DNA from: a virus
Virus record (IMG/VR): IMGVR_UViG_3300001815_000090
Coordinates: 18-29,346 of that record
Length of the DNA stretch: 29,329 nucleotides
Strand: one strand, 5' to 3'
The translations under genes were made by a program, and so were the position numbers. Within the stretch, counting starts at the first letter, position 1. Every line of letters starts with the position of its first letter. This document shows positions 12,367-21,273 of this stretch, in pieces. Below the pieces are notes generated by a model that searched no databases, was not told the origin of the DNA, and worked only from the letters and a program-made list of their open reading frames with translations.

Positions 12367-14853
12367 TCAGTATCTGGGTACGAAGTATATCTTTGTCTCC
12401 CACGACAGGCCTTCACTGACTGTATGTGAAGTACCGTTTACCCAGAACGTGTCAAGGACCGACGCCCCGAGATTACCCGGGGTGTACGTCAGCGACACCG
12501 TGTCTGTGAACTCCAGGAAGAGCATATCGCTCGAGAACTCTTCTGCTGAAACGTCCACAGAAACGGAGTTGACGCGTGACGTCGGCTCGGCGAACCTGTC
12601 GAAGACCGCGGTCGCAACTAGTTCAGCTTCTGAATAGTTTCGGATCCGCACTGGGATGGTACGGCGCCGAGAGCCGTACCTTTCGATGCTCGGCAGGTTG
12701 TAGTGAACAGTCTTAGCGATAGCCTCGCCGTTGTTGCCCAACCACTCGAGCTCAACCGTGTTGATCACGTTATCGAGGTTGTTTGGAGTGATGTCCCAGT
12801 TGTAGCCTCGGCACGTCGGGGCCGGCGAGGCGCCGTCAACGTCTGAGATGCCTTCCTGCGGCGGAGGCGCGCTGTCACGCCACGGGCGGGGATGGAACTT
12901 GATGACGTTGTTGCGGTGATCAAAGTACAGGCCGCCCTGCTCAGTCGCGATCAAGCCGGCCAGCTCGTCGAGCAGGAACTCGCTGCCGTAGGAGTCCTCG
13001 CCGACATCCGCTACGAAGTCAGCGCGGTCCTCAATCTCGTATAGGAAGTCTGGTACTCCGGAAGACCACATCAAGACGTCGATACGGTCTGGCATGGAGA
13101 CCGCGCCGGCTATCGCGTCCCACAACTCGCCTTGTTCGGTGCTGAACAAGTTATACGGAATGACAAACGTTTCATCGAGCGTTCCGGCCAAGTGGTCTCC
13201 GCCGATATTGTTGCTTCCAAAGTGGAGATCCAACGGGCCGGAACTGTTAGCAACAGATCCGGATCCAGACGATGTAAACGCCGCGTTATTGATACGAAAC
13301 GAGACGTTTCCGGACGAGTTTACTGTAACAATAACAAAGTACGGCACGTTATCGTTTATTGTTGCACTGTTTGCATGTCGCGCGACAGACGTGGCGTTAT
13401 ACTGAATACCATCAGCGCCGCCACCGCCATTAGGTACAAAGATTGTGGCTCGAACTGTCGTTGTGCCGGCGTCAGTGATCTGAAGCGTGACGTTGTTGGC
13501 CCCATTATCCTCTGGAATCTTTACAAAGAATCCATACGTCATGGGGCGCAAGTCGTGCGGGTACTCGATCTCTACGACACCGTTGGAACCCTTGGGGTCG
13601 CGATCGATCTGCAAGGCGGAGCCGGCCTGGGTCTTCATGGCTGACGAGCCGTCTGTCGCAACCTCAGTGTCGTATGTCGCGATCGTGCCGTCGAGACCGA
13701 GATTGATGACTTCTCCGCTAGGAAGCAAGTTGTCGTACGTCAGGTACACGGACGGGCCGTGCAGCAGCAGATGGGATTGGAACTGATCTCGAACGATCGG
13801 GGCGTCGGCGATGACACCGAGCAGGTCAATGCACTCGATCTCGCACTCAAGCGTCTCCGGCCGGCGGTAGACCTGCTTCCACCCCGACTCGACGAAACCG
13901 CGCCACAGCACCACGAAGTCGTTGTACAGGATGCGAATGGGGACGCGAGGCAGCAGATCGCCCGAGAATGGACTCGAGGCGTAATCAGGGTCGAGATGCC
14001 TGTTGTCGTTCGTGATGACCAGCTTGGCAGTAGACGCTTCAGCCCGGGACAGCTCTTCCTGCTTGCCTGTCGACCACGTCGCGGCAATGACCTTGTTGGC
14101 CGCCAGGTCGCCTTCACCGAACGTCAGCCATTCCGCGTTGAGCTCAGACGTTCCAGTCAGCGTGCCCCATGTGCCCCCGGACGCCGGGGACGAGAACGTC
14201 TTCTGACCCCCAGGAATATCCTCGAGATTGGCGACGACAGAGCCGTTCTCGTATATCCGGATTCCCCAGAAACGAGTATTGGTCAGGAAGCTGTCATCCG
14301 TAATCCCAATCGCGAGATCTCCGGACGACGTGACTCGAGCGACGCTGTGAACCTGGTCGTGAAGTACCCGCCACTTGACGGAATCAAGACCGTACACGGC
14401 GGATTGATACATGATGACGCGAACAGTGCTCGCCGTGATCCCAATCACCTCGAGCCGCACCGTGATTCGGTCCCCGACAACTCGGCCGCGTTCGCCCTCC
14501 TCGGCCAGCAGAGATCGGTCGGACTCGATGACGACGTCTGACGAGCCTGAACGCATACGAAGCTGAAGCTTGGAGTCGAATGACACTGACAGTCGATAGT
14601 CCGTGTTGCCGGTCGAGCCACTCAACCAGCGCCAGAACAGCGGCTGCACAGACGACGCCGAGCCCGGAGTGTAATCGCTCATGGCGAAGTCGACCCGAAC
14701 CTCAATGTCACTGAGGTTGTTCCACGATCCTACCGACCCACCGGGGTGAGTCAGCGGATCAGACTCGCCGTCGATCCGTCCGTGTTCGGGGACGAACAAC
14801 GGATTGACGAGCCCAGGCGCCATCTGAACCTTGAAGCCGACAGGGAATGTCAT
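12367..14853 (-). CDS. Minor tail / tail-tip protein with two LamG-like domains
   Basis: 828 residues. Region 1 (about 1-225) reads as a concanavalin-like LamG sandwich (DYRLSVSFDSKLQLRMR, then FWGIRIYENGSVVANLED). Region 2 (about 240-365) has the actinophage minor-tail pattern (RAEASTAKLVITNDNRHLDP, LLPRVPIRILYN, VLWRGFVESG). Region 3 (about 368-570) is a second LamG domain (GTLDETFVIPYNLFSTEQ). Region 4 to the end resembles hub-type tail proteins. It probably forms the tail tip and binds host surface sugars. It overlaps the tape measure start by 4 bases and is the only large tail gene after it. Confidence 0.88.
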   Translation of the reverse strand: MTFPVGFKVQMAPGLVNPLFVPEHGRIDGESDPLTHPGGSVGSWNNLSDIEVRVDFAMSDYTPGSASSVQPLFWRWLSGSTGNTDYRLSVSFDSKLQLRMRSGSSDVVIESDRSLLAEEGERGRVVGDRITVRLEVIGITASTVRVIMYQSAVYGLDSVKWRVLHDQVHSVARVTSSGDLAIGITDDSFLTNTRFWGIRIYENGSVVANLEDIPGGQKTFSSPASGGTWGTLTGTSELNAEWLTFGEGDLAANKVIAATWSTGKQEELSRAEASTAKLVITNDNRHLDPDYASSPFSGDLLPRVPIRILYNDFVVLWRGFVESGWKQVYRRPETLECEIECIDLLGVIADAPIVRDQFQSHLLLHGPSVYLTYDNLLPSGEVINLGLDGTIATYDTEVATDGSSAMKTQAGSALQIDRDPKGSNGVVEIEYPHDLRPMTYGFFVKIPEDNGANNVTLQITDAGTTTVRATIFVPNGGGGADGIQYNATSVARHANSATINDNVPYFVIVTVNSSGNVSFRINNAAFTSSGSGSVANSSGPLDLHFGSNNIGGDHLAGTLDETFVIPYNLFSTEQGELWDAIAGAVSMPDRIDVLMWSSGVPDFLYEIEDRADFVADVGEDSYGSEFLLDELAGLIATEQGGLYFDHRNNVIKFHPRPWRDSAPPPQEGISDVDGASPAPTCRGYNWDITPNNLDNVINTVELEWLGNNGEAIAKTVHYNLPSIERYGSRRRTIPVRIRNYSEAELVATAVFDRFAEPTSRVNSVSVDVSAEEFSSDMLFLEFTDTVSLTYTPGNLGASVLDTFWVNGTSHTVSEGLSWETKIYFVPRY

Positions 14854-16913
14854 AGCGGCCTCCCCGCAATCGCCACACGGCCGACTGTACGCCGTCCGAC
14901 CCTCTGCAAGGCACGGACGACAAAGTCCTCGACGTTGCGGGAGTCGGGAGTGATGGCTTCTCGCATGTCGATGTACACGCTAGCCGCGCCAGGGCCGCCG
15001 AACACGGCCGTGGGGACCAACGCGGCACGCGGCGCCGACGGGGAGCTGAGGACGTCATTGAACACGCCGCGGAGATTACGCTTCTCGTACTCCATGCCGG
15101 ACGCCACTCGGCGGACGATCTCGCGGCCGGCCCATCCGTTGTTGATCACTTTCAGCGGGCCTTCACGGACCGGCGACCCCGGCAGGAAGCGCCCGATGAC
15201 ACGCGTGATCGAGCTCATGCTGTTCCTGACGCGGCGCACCATGGATCGGATGCCGTTGATCAAGCCTTGGATGACATCTCGACCCTTGCGGTAGAGCAAG
15301 CTCCGAAGGTTACCGACGGCGCGCGAGATGCGGCCCGGCAGGCCTCGGGCCAGGCCAACGGCCCTGCTGATCGCCGAGCGGATCCCGCTGACCATCCGGC
15401 TGCCGGCGGACCTGATCGAGTTCACGATTCCGGACATGGCTCGGCTCACGTGCCCGCCGATCCGGCGGAACGATTCCATGAACAGGCTGCCGATGCCGCT
15501 GAGGATCGAGCGCAGGATTCCCCATGCGCCTTGGAGAATCGACACGATGATGTTCCACAAGCCTTGGAAGATCTGAGTGACGCCCTCGCGGATCTTGCCG
15601 AAGTCACCGGTGAAGATGCCAATGAGAACGTTGAGCAATCCCTGAATGACTTGCCACGCGCCTTGCATGACGCCGGCCACCGTCGACCACAAGTTACGGA
15701 AGATGTTGATGACGTCATCCCCCATGATCTCCCACAGCGTCGTGACAGCTGTCGTGAGGGTATCGACGACCGCCGTCAGGAACTCGCCAAGGGTGGTGAG
15801 GGTCGCGATAACCTGATCCATCGCCGCACGAACCTCAGGTTCGATCTCGCGCCACGCCGCGATAAGCTCCGTCATGAACTCTTCGAAGACGGGGCGAAGC
15901 TCATCGATCGAGTCCTGAATCGACTGCCACAGCTCGGTGAAGCTGTCCACGAGCGGGTCGATCTTGTCGCGGAACTCGCTTGAGCGCTCGCCGCCCGTGC
16001 GGAAGTCCTCGATGATGCCGCCGACGAACTCTTGAGCGCGCTCGATGGCCGGCGCCAGGTGCTCGCCGAACCACGCGGAGGCGTCCTCCAGCGCCGGCAC
16101 GAGCGTGTCCGTCAGGATGCCGGCGAGCCTGAGCTTCGTGTCCACCATCGCGAGCTCGATCGGCAGCAGCTTCTCACCGATCTCCGCCCGCATGTCCTCC
16201 ATCGAGGCCTCTGCCACGCGCGTCTTGTTCGCCAGCTGATCGCTCGTGTCGGCGAAGTCTCCGGCCACGGCTTCCGTCTGCGACATGATCAGGTTGACCC
16301 GTGCTGTCGCCTTCTCTTGCTCCGTGAGAGCGTCAGCGCTCGACTTGCCGGACATGGCGAGCGCTTCCGCCTCGACGGCCGCCGCGCTGAGCCGCACACC
16401 GTACTGCTCGAGCGGGTCCGACTCGCCCCGCAGGCCGGCCTGAACGGCCGACAGCGCCTCGCTCACGTCCGTGTTGAAGACAGACGCCATGTCGCTCGCC
16501 CGCTCGGTGAGCATGATCGTCGAGTCAGTGACGTTCTGCATCTCCATGCCCGAGTTCTTGAGCATGGCGCCGAGCGGGGTCGCGAGCTGTTGAAACTCGG
16601 CTCGGCTCAGACCGAGCGCGTTTGCTGACTCCTCGCCGAACGTGGTGATCTGATCGGCGAAGTCACCGAAGATGGCGCCAACTGCGTTTGTCGACTCTCC
16701 GAGATCGACGGCAGCGTCGATCGCACCGCGGTAGCCTTCGCGAAGCGAGTTGAGGCCGGACTGAATGGCATCGGAGGCCAAGATGCCGCTAGCGATTGTG
16801 CCAACAGACTTCAGCACATTGCCGAGCCTCTTGAATCCACCCTCGGTAGACTTCACGGCATTCTTTGTCTTGTCTTTGCCGAGAATCTCAATCGTCAGCT
16901 TGCGATTGGCCAT
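14850..16913 (-). CDS. Tape measure protein
   Basis: 687 residues with GGGAGG before the ATG. It sits inside the tail tube and sets tail length. An N-terminal helical region contains the common phage pattern around ANALGLSRAEFQQLATPLGAM. A hydrophobic segment in the middle (about 400-490, with WSTVAGVMQGAWQVIQGLL and WNIIVSILQGAWGILRSIL repeats) is followed by a basic, Gly/Arg/Ser-rich C-terminal region (RSAGSRMVSGIRSAISRAV). By the usual proportion of about 0.15 nm per residue the tail would be near 100 nm. It follows the assembly chaperones, as expected. Confidence 0.93.
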   Translation of the reverse strand: MANRKLTIEILGKDKTKNAVKSTEGGFKRLGNVLKSVGTIASGILASDAIQSGLNSLREGYRGAIDAAVDLGESTNAVGAIFGDFADQITTFGEESANALGLSRAEFQQLATPLGAMLKNSGMEMQNVTDSTIMLTERASDMASVFNTDVSEALSAVQAGLRGESDPLEQYGVRLSAAAVEAEALAMSGKSSADALTEQEKATARVNLIMSQTEAVAGDFADTSDQLANKTRVAEASMEDMRAEIGEKLLPIELAMVDTKLRLAGILTDTLVPALEDASAWFGEHLAPAIERAQEFVGGIIEDFRTGGERSSEFRDKIDPLVDSFTELWQSIQDSIDELRPVFEEFMTELIAAWREIEPEVRAAMDQVIATLTTLGEFLTAVVDTLTTAVTTLWEIMGDDVINIFRNLWSTVAGVMQGAWQVIQGLLNVLIGIFTGDFGKIREGVTQIFQGLWNIIVSILQGAWGILRSILSGIGSLFMESFRRIGGHVSRAMSGIVNSIRSAGSRMVSGIRSAISRAVGLARGLPGRISRAVGNLRSLLYRKGRDVIQGLINGIRSMVRRVRNSMSSITRVIGRFLPGSPVREGPLKVINNGWAGREIVRRVASGMEYEKRNLRGVFNDVLSSPSAPRAALVPTAVFGGPGAASVYIDMREAITPDSRNVEDFVVRALQRVGRRTVGRVAIAGRPL

Positions 16914-16937
16914 GTCCGACGCCTCCCTTTCACCATT

Positions 16938-17515
16938 CTATCGCCGGCGATTCATCTCAGCCTCAACGCGTTGTCTTTCCGTGATGATCTCTTCGGTTGT
17001 TTCTACGAACTCTTTGATCTCGTCGTACGTGAGCCACGGATCGCCACCGAAGTGCCACGGCAAGAGGCCGAACTCTTTCGCAAAGAATGGCATTGCATGC
17101 GTCAGCTGACGCCTCACTCCAAAGGGTGCTCGTCCTCCTCAGTGTCCTCGTCGTCCTCGATCGACTCGATCGAGATGCGGCCGTTCTCGAGCCACTCAGG
17201 AAGATCGAGCATCTTGGGGAAGATGTCGCTGCTGAAGCGCGACCACTTGAGGACTGGGTGGCCGCCCTTTCGCATGGCGACCCACACCATCACGGCGATG
17301 GAGTCCGCGCTGAACGTCTCCTCTTCTAAGAACGGGGAGATCGGCAAGCCAGTCGCGCGCCGGCACATCAGATCGTCCTGCGGACCGATGTCGGCGAAGT
17401 CGAGAACATAGTCTTCGCCGTCAAAGTGAATCTTCAAGGCTTGACGCTGCGAAGAGTCCTTGCGCTTCGCCTTGGTCGCGTTCGGCGTTGAGCCGGGGCG
17501 GGGTGCGCGCGCCAT
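16938..17515 (-). CDS. Tail assembly chaperone, -1 frameshift fusion (G-T type)
   Basis: Joins the 133-residue upstream chaperone to a second ORF in the -1 frame. The slip at C-CCT-TTG near the end of the upstream ORF changes the frame to CCC-TTT, after which reading continues through GVRRQLTHA into MPFFAKEFGLLPWHFGGDP and ends at TAG 16938-16940. The second ORF is not preceded by a ribosome site, and PWHFGGDPWLTYDEI is typical of the T part of siphovirus chaperones. The fusion is needed in small amounts to load tape measure and tube subunits during tail assembly. Seen directly: frames, heptamer and ORF. Inferred: efficiency. Confidence 0.88.
17114..17515 (-). CDS. Tail assembly chaperone, unshifted product (G type)
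   Basis: 133 residues ending two codons after the slip site with an acidic tail (SIESIEDDEDTEEDEHPLE). A basic N-terminus leads to a beta-rich domain (ALKIHFDGEDYVLDFADIGP) and a helical part (SIAVMVWVAMRKGG). The pattern and position between tail tube genes and the tape measure match phage tail chaperones, which coat the tape measure before tube polymerisation. It starts one base into the stop of the upstream small gene (TGATG). Confidence 0.88.
   Translation of the reverse strand: MARAPRPGSTPNATKAKRKDSSQRQALKIHFDGEDYVLDFADIGPQDDLMCRRATGLPISPFLEEETFSADSIAVMVWVAMRKGGHPVLKWSRFSSDIFPKMLDLPEWLENGRISIESIEDDEDTEEDEHPLE
17120..17126 (-). promoter_or_regulatory. Programmed -1 ribosomal frameshift heptamer CCCTTTG
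   Basis: Minus-strand CCCTTTG fits the X-XXY-YYZ rule (zero-frame codons CCT TTG). It lies nine bases before the zero-frame stop and links directly to the open -1 frame. Confidence 0.85.
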
Positions 17516-17703
17516 CAGCGAGTCTCCACGTCAGACTCTGTCGACTCGCCGGCCGATCCCTTGCCCCGAGGCGTCACCCGGACGAAGCCTTGATCCTCGA
17601 TGCCGGCCAGCTTACCCGACTTCGCCTCGATCTCCTCGCCGTGCTGCACGGTGCGGCCGAGCGGAACCACGTACACTGGTCCACCGGTGTTCCTGAACTT
17701 CAT
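17515..17703 (-). CDS. Small protein in the tail module
   Basis: 62 residues, with GAGGAGAT upstream of the ATG. Short beta-type start (FRNTGGPVYVVPLGRTVQ), a Gly/Lys-rich middle and a disordered acidic/basic tail. Located between the HK97-gp10-like gene and the chaperone; sits one base over the chaperone start. Similar short ORFs occur here in other siphoviruses. No motif for a specific role. Confidence 0.7.
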   Translation of the reverse strand: MKFRNTGGPVYVVPLGRTVQHGEEIEAKSGKLAGIEDQGFVRVTPRGKGSAGESTESDVETR

Positions 17704-17712
17704 GTGATCTCC

Positions 17713-18183
17713 TCAGTCTCTGAAGGCGCCTGATTCTCGTGCTGCCTTCTCATAGGCATCAAGCACCATATCCTCTACTTCATCGATACTAGCGTTGATT
17801 GCGGGTCCGATGAAGTATGGCCGGCCGCCTGTCTCGCCGGGGTCCCACTGATTGCCCACCCACCGAGGGTGCTGGGTCGTCGAGCCGGAGTATCGCGGAC
17901 TGGCGTACCATCCAGTGCGCTTCTTGGTACCCCAGAACCGCACGAGCGCGTCTGGGGCGCGCGAGGACGGCACCGTGGCGATCTTGGCGGACCGGGCGGA
18001 GGCCTGAGGCTTGATGGCGGTCCTGACGCGCGCCGGCGCGGCCGAGCGCGCTCGGTCGCTGACGAGCTTGGCGGCCTCGTAGTGAACCTTCCTGATCTGC
18101 TTCGCGGCCTCCGGGCTCATGCGCCGGAGGCCGCGGACGAACTCTGGAAGGTTCTCGATGTCGACGCGGTAGGACTCGCTCAC
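17713..18183 (-). CDS. HK97-gp10-like head-tail/tail completion protein
   Basis: 156 residues from GTG 18183, overlapping the tail tube stop (GTGA). An N-terminal helical pair (LPEFVRGLRRMSPEAAKQIRK) is followed by a basic region and a C-terminal helix (NASIDEVEDMVLDAYEKAA) after PYFIGPAI, the pattern of HK97-gp10-type proteins. These act at the head-tail joint or tail completion. Its place after the tail tube gene is slightly unusual, since gp10-like genes normally come before it, but assignment by pattern is fair. Confidence 0.72.
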   Translation of the reverse strand: MSESYRVDIENLPEFVRGLRRMSPEAAKQIRKVHYEAAKLVSDRARSAAPARVRTAIKPQASARSAKIATVPSSRAPDALVRFWGTKKRTGWYASPRYSGSTTQHPRWVGNQWDPGETGGRPYFIGPAINASIDEVEDMVLDAYEKAARESGAFRD

Positions 18184-19127
18184 GGATTGGTCTGAGTGTT
18201 CGTGATCACAGCCGTGATGGCGCTCGCGTCGCTACCGTCGCCGACGCACTTGAACGGCGACTCGACAACCACCAGGCCGCGACCCTCGACGGTCGGCGTG
18301 ATGCCGTCGTAGCGAGCGTTCATCGTGATCGTCACGCTCGAGCTGGGGCTGGAGGTGATCGTCAGCACGACCGAGAACTCGTCGCCGTCGCGGTAGCGCT
18401 CGTACTGGGCGGTTGTGGAGAACTCCATGCTGATCGTGCCGTCGTACGCACGGAGCTCGGCACCAGTGGGCTGCAGCCGAGTCCGGTCACCAAGACGCCA
18501 CCGGTCGGTCGTCAGACCGTTGGAGCCGCGCACCGTGATGCCGCGGACGTCCACAGCATCGCCGCCGATCTCGGCGCTCGCCTCAGCGAAGATGAACGGG
18601 CGAGCGGCGTCCGACTGGTAGGTCGCTGTCGCGAGCGAGGTGTCGGTTGTCTCCGACTGACCGATGACGGTCAGACCAAGCGTCACGACCTCATCAACCT
18701 GAGCGCTCAGCTCCCACTCGCTGATCTTGACGCCGGAGTAGGTGTAAGGGTAGACGGTGCCGAGCACGTCCGGCCGGCCGACCTGCACGGTCAGACTCTT
18801 GTCGAGCAGCGATGCCGGCGTGGCGGTGTGCGTCGCGATGCCGCCGGACGTGCTTGAAGTGATGGCACCGAGCATGTGCTCGAACAGCAGGGCCGTCTGC
18901 TGCTCGTAGAGCTCGAGCCCGATCTCGCCTTCGACGGCGATGGTGCCGGGCTTCCACTGCTCGCTGCGCAGCACGTTAGCGCCGGCGATGATGCCTTGCG
19001 ACTCCAAGCGGTTGCGGGTCGCGATGATGGCCTCGGAGACCATCGGATAGAATCGCGACACGGTAACAGCAGTTCCGTAGGTGGTCTCGGCGGCCAGGCC
19101 GAGCTGGGCGGACAGTCCTGACGACAC
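18180..19127 (-). CDS. Major tail tube protein
   Basis: 315 residues from GTG 19127 with AAAGGA upstream. The N-terminus SSGLSAQLGLAAETTYGTA is characteristic of phage tail tube proteins, followed by alternating beta strands throughout (TIAVEGEIGLELYEQQ, YSGVKISEWELSAQVDEV, GTISMEFSTTAQYERYRDG). It polymerises into the tube around the tape measure. The C-terminal part (VEGRGLVVVESPFKC) completes the beta sandwich. Position before gp10-like, chaperone and tape measure genes agrees. Confidence 0.9.
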   Translation of the reverse strand: MSSGLSAQLGLAAETTYGTAVTVSRFYPMVSEAIIATRNRLESQGIIAGANVLRSEQWKPGTIAVEGEIGLELYEQQTALLFEHMLGAITSSTSGGIATHTATPASLLDKSLTVQVGRPDVLGTVYPYTYSGVKISEWELSAQVDEVVTLGLTVIGQSETTDTSLATATYQSDAARPFIFAEASAEIGGDAVDVRGITVRGSNGLTTDRWRLGDRTRLQPTGAELRAYDGTISMEFSTTAQYERYRDGDEFSVVLTITSSPSSSVTITMNARYDGITPTVEGRGLVVVESPFKCVGDGSDASAITAVITNTQTNP

Positions 19128-19205
19128 GGGCCGAGTCCTTTCGGTTGAAGTCGAGCGCCACCCTTGATCGTAGCAGGCAGCCGCGCGTCTCTAGGGGCCA
19201 AGGAG

Positions 19206-19730
19206 TTACACGGGAAAGCCCCTGCGGGCCTGCACTTCGATCCCCAGCGCGATTCCGCAGCCGTATCCTGACTTGCCTTCGACGCGTGTTGTCACAATCT
19301 CAATCGTGGCCGGCGTGAACCACACGTAGTCGAATGCTTCCAGTCCCAGCGCTTCGCGGTCGCTCCAGAACCTTTGATTGGAGATCTCGCTCAAGACTGC
19401 GTACAGAATCTCATTCGCGCGCGTCTCGGTAACATCAGCTGTGTCTGCATTCGTCACCGGAAGCACTTCGATGCGGAACTCGATGATGACGGTCTCGTCG
19501 AAGCGCAGCCGGCCGGCCGTGAGCACCTGGACGTCCGACGTCCCGCTCGCGTCCGTGACGGGGTACACGACCTCGTACTTGCCTTCGACGGTGCGGAGCT
19601 GAGACTCTTTGTCCGGCTGGCCTTCGAGAACTCGCACTCGGTGCATCTGACTCGCGGGGTCGGCGGCGGCGCCGGCCAGGTGACTCGTGATCGCTCGGCG
19701 GACGGTTGGGGCGGCGAGACCAGCGTTCAC
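19206..19730 (-). CDS. Tail terminator-like protein
   Basis: 174 residues from GTG 19730, overlapping the upstream stop (GTGA). After a helical start (APTVRRAITSHLAG) it has strands with DETVIIEFRIEVLPV, a helix (ETRANEILYAVLSEIS), and then a strand pair near the end (TIEIVTTRVEG, GIALGIEVQARRG). This alpha/beta order and the place just before the tail tube gene suit a tail terminator or tail-completion subunit. I assign it by layout; no diagnostic motif exists. Confidence 0.55.
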   Translation of the reverse strand: MNAGLAAPTVRRAITSHLAGAAADPASQMHRVRVLEGQPDKESQLRTVEGKYEVVYPVTDASGTSDVQVLTAGRLRFDETVIIEFRIEVLPVTNADTADVTETRANEILYAVLSEISNQRFWSDREALGLEAFDYVWFTPATIEIVTTRVEGKSGYGCGIALGIEVQARRGFPV

Positions 19731-20038
19731 TGGAACGTCACCTGACCTGCGAGAACAACAGGGTCCTCTGTATCGCCGTCGTATCGCACCCAGACGTACG
19801 CCGGGCCCGCCGGCATGTCGAACGTCTGATCGGGGCCCACGAGAACGCCGACTGTGAGATCCGATCCTGTCCCGCTCAACAGCGTTGACGTCTCGTACGC
19901 GGCGATCTCAGGCTGCGCCGGCGGAGGAGCCGTGGTGATGGACAGCGAGACGCTCGAGGCCACAACGCTGTCGTCGTCCAGATTACGAACTCGAACACGA
20001 AGGTATTCGATAGACGATGTCGGAATGAGAATACTCAC
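19727..20038 (-). CDS. Small beta-rich structural protein
   Basis: 103 residues from GTG 20038, with AAGG upstream. The sequence is all-beta in character (SIEYLRVRVRNLDDDSVVA, AYVWVRYDGDTEDPVVLAG), with a Pro-rich middle. It resembles an Ig-like or connector-type fold. It overlaps the next gene by 4 bases and follows the repeat protein by three bases. A head-tail joining or decoration role is suggested by position only. Confidence 0.65.
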   Translation of the reverse strand: MSILIPTSSIEYLRVRVRNLDDDSVVASSVSLSITTAPPPAQPEIAAYETSTLLSGTGSDLTVGVLVGPDQTFDMPAGPAYVWVRYDGDTEDPVVLAGQVTFQ

Positions 20039-20041
20039 GAC

Positions 20042-21271
20042 TTACCTTCCAACTAGTTCGGCGGTTACAGGCCGCTTGCGTATTCCAGCACCCATCCCGC
20101 GAGGTGCGATTGACGCCGCGAACTGCCGGTGCGTCAACAGACTGATCGCCAACGTAATATCAGGGAAGTCGGTCGTGATTCTGAATCGAGCCTCAACCGC
20201 GGGCAGGACGCCAGACGCTACAGCGTCAATAGACGACCCTGTGTCGAACGAGACTTCAAGCGCCGGCAGCGTAGCGGCAAAGGACGAGCCGGACTCCGAC
20301 GTCGTCTCGAACGAGACTTCAAGCGCCGGCAGCTCGGCCGCCAGCACGGTTGATGTTGCGGAGCCAGTAGTCTCGAATGACGACTCAATCGCCGGCAGTT
20401 CGGCCGCCAATGACGAGTCGGACTTCGACGTCGTCTCGAATGACGACTCGATCGCCGGCAGCTCGGCCGCCAGAGACGCATCGAACTCCGACGTCGTCTC
20501 GAATGACGACTCGATCGCCGGCAGCTCAGCCACCAGCACGGTTGATGTTGCGGAGCCAGTAGTCTCGAATGACGACTCGATCGCCGGTAGCGTGGCTGCC
20601 AGAGACGCATCGGACTCCGACGTCGTCTCGAATGACGACTCGATTGTCGGCAGCTCGGCCGCCAATGACGAGTCGGTAGACGACGACCCCGACACGCCGT
20701 AGTGCTCGAACACCGCGATCGCGAGGTCCATGTAGCCGGTCGTCGGAACGTCTCCCGGGGAGGCGTCCTGCACGATGAACGCCCGCGGCCCGTCGAACGA
20801 CGCCGAGGAGTCAATGATGCCGACCCGGTACCTGGTGCTGTTCCGTCCCCAACACCCCTGGAACCCGGTGACTGTTCTGGCGTCACGCGTCTCTTGCATG
20901 TCGGTGCCCGACACGTACCAAGTGTCTCCCCCCGTCGTGGGGGACACGGCCGCGATCGCCGCTGGGCAGCCCGTAGCAGTCGCAGAGCCACCGGATGTGT
21001 TGGTGCCGGTGCTGGTGACGGTGATGAATCCGAAGACGTCGCCGCCCGCGTTGTCCGACACGACGGCCAGGCCGGTGAAGTCGAGGTCCGCGACGGTGCA
21101 CGCACCGAACGCGAACCACACCGCGTCATACGCCGAGGCGTCCGGGCTGGCGTCCCATGTCGCCTTCGCCTGCTCGGTGACCGTGTACCCAGCCGCCACG
21201 AAGTGCGCGGTCCACTCGTCGTCCTGCGCGGTCGGCGACGCCCCGGCGTAGACGTAGAGGACAGCGGCCAC
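20042..21271 (-). CDS. Virion-region protein with N-terminal domain and eight tandem repeats
   Basis: 409 residues from GTG 21271, with GAAGG upstream. Residues 1-193 form an alpha/beta domain (VLYVYAGASPTAQDDEW, YDAVWFAFGACTVADLDF, RAFIVQDASPGDVPTTGYM). Its fold looks like a glutamine-amidotransferase/ThuA-type or vWA-like sandwich, but no catalytic triad is clear; it has only a few cysteines. Residues 200-367 hold eight copies of about 20-22 residues with the core LPAIESSFETT. The tail is short and basic. It lies among head-tail connector genes, so it is probably a virion surface component. Function unknown. Confidence 0.75.
   Translation of the reverse strand: MAAVLYVYAGASPTAQDDEWTAHFVAAGYTVTEQAKATWDASPDASAYDAVWFAFGACTVADLDFTGLAVVSDNAGGDVFGFITVTSTGTNTSGGSATATGCPAAIAAVSPTTGGDTWYVSGTDMQETRDARTVTGFQGCWGRNSTRYRVGIIDSSASFDGPRAFIVQDASPGDVPTTGYMDLAIAVFEHYGVSGSSSTDSSLAAELPTIESSFETTSESDASLAATLPAIESSFETTGSATSTVLVAELPAIESSFETTSEFDASLAAELPAIESSFETTSKSDSSLAAELPAIESSFETTGSATSTVLAAELPALEVSFETTSESGSSFAATLPALEVSFDTGSSIDAVASGVLPAVEARFRITTDFPDITLAISLLTHRQFAASIAPRGMGAGIRKRPVTAELVGR
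20171..20674 (-). repeat. Coding tandem repeats (8 units of about 60-66 bp)
   Basis: Minus-strand repeats encode LAAELPAIESSFETTSES-type units. Two triplets (units 2-4 and 5-7) match each other as larger blocks, with the insertion GSATSTV after the first unit of each, so a three-unit block was duplicated. The last two units have drifted (LPALEVSFDT, LPAVEARFRI). Confidence 0.9.
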
Positions 21272-21273
21272 GA

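Noticed and set aside
20171-20674. CRISPR-like array
   Set aside because: The repeats are contiguous with no unique spacers, keep the reading frame and encode a peptide repeat.
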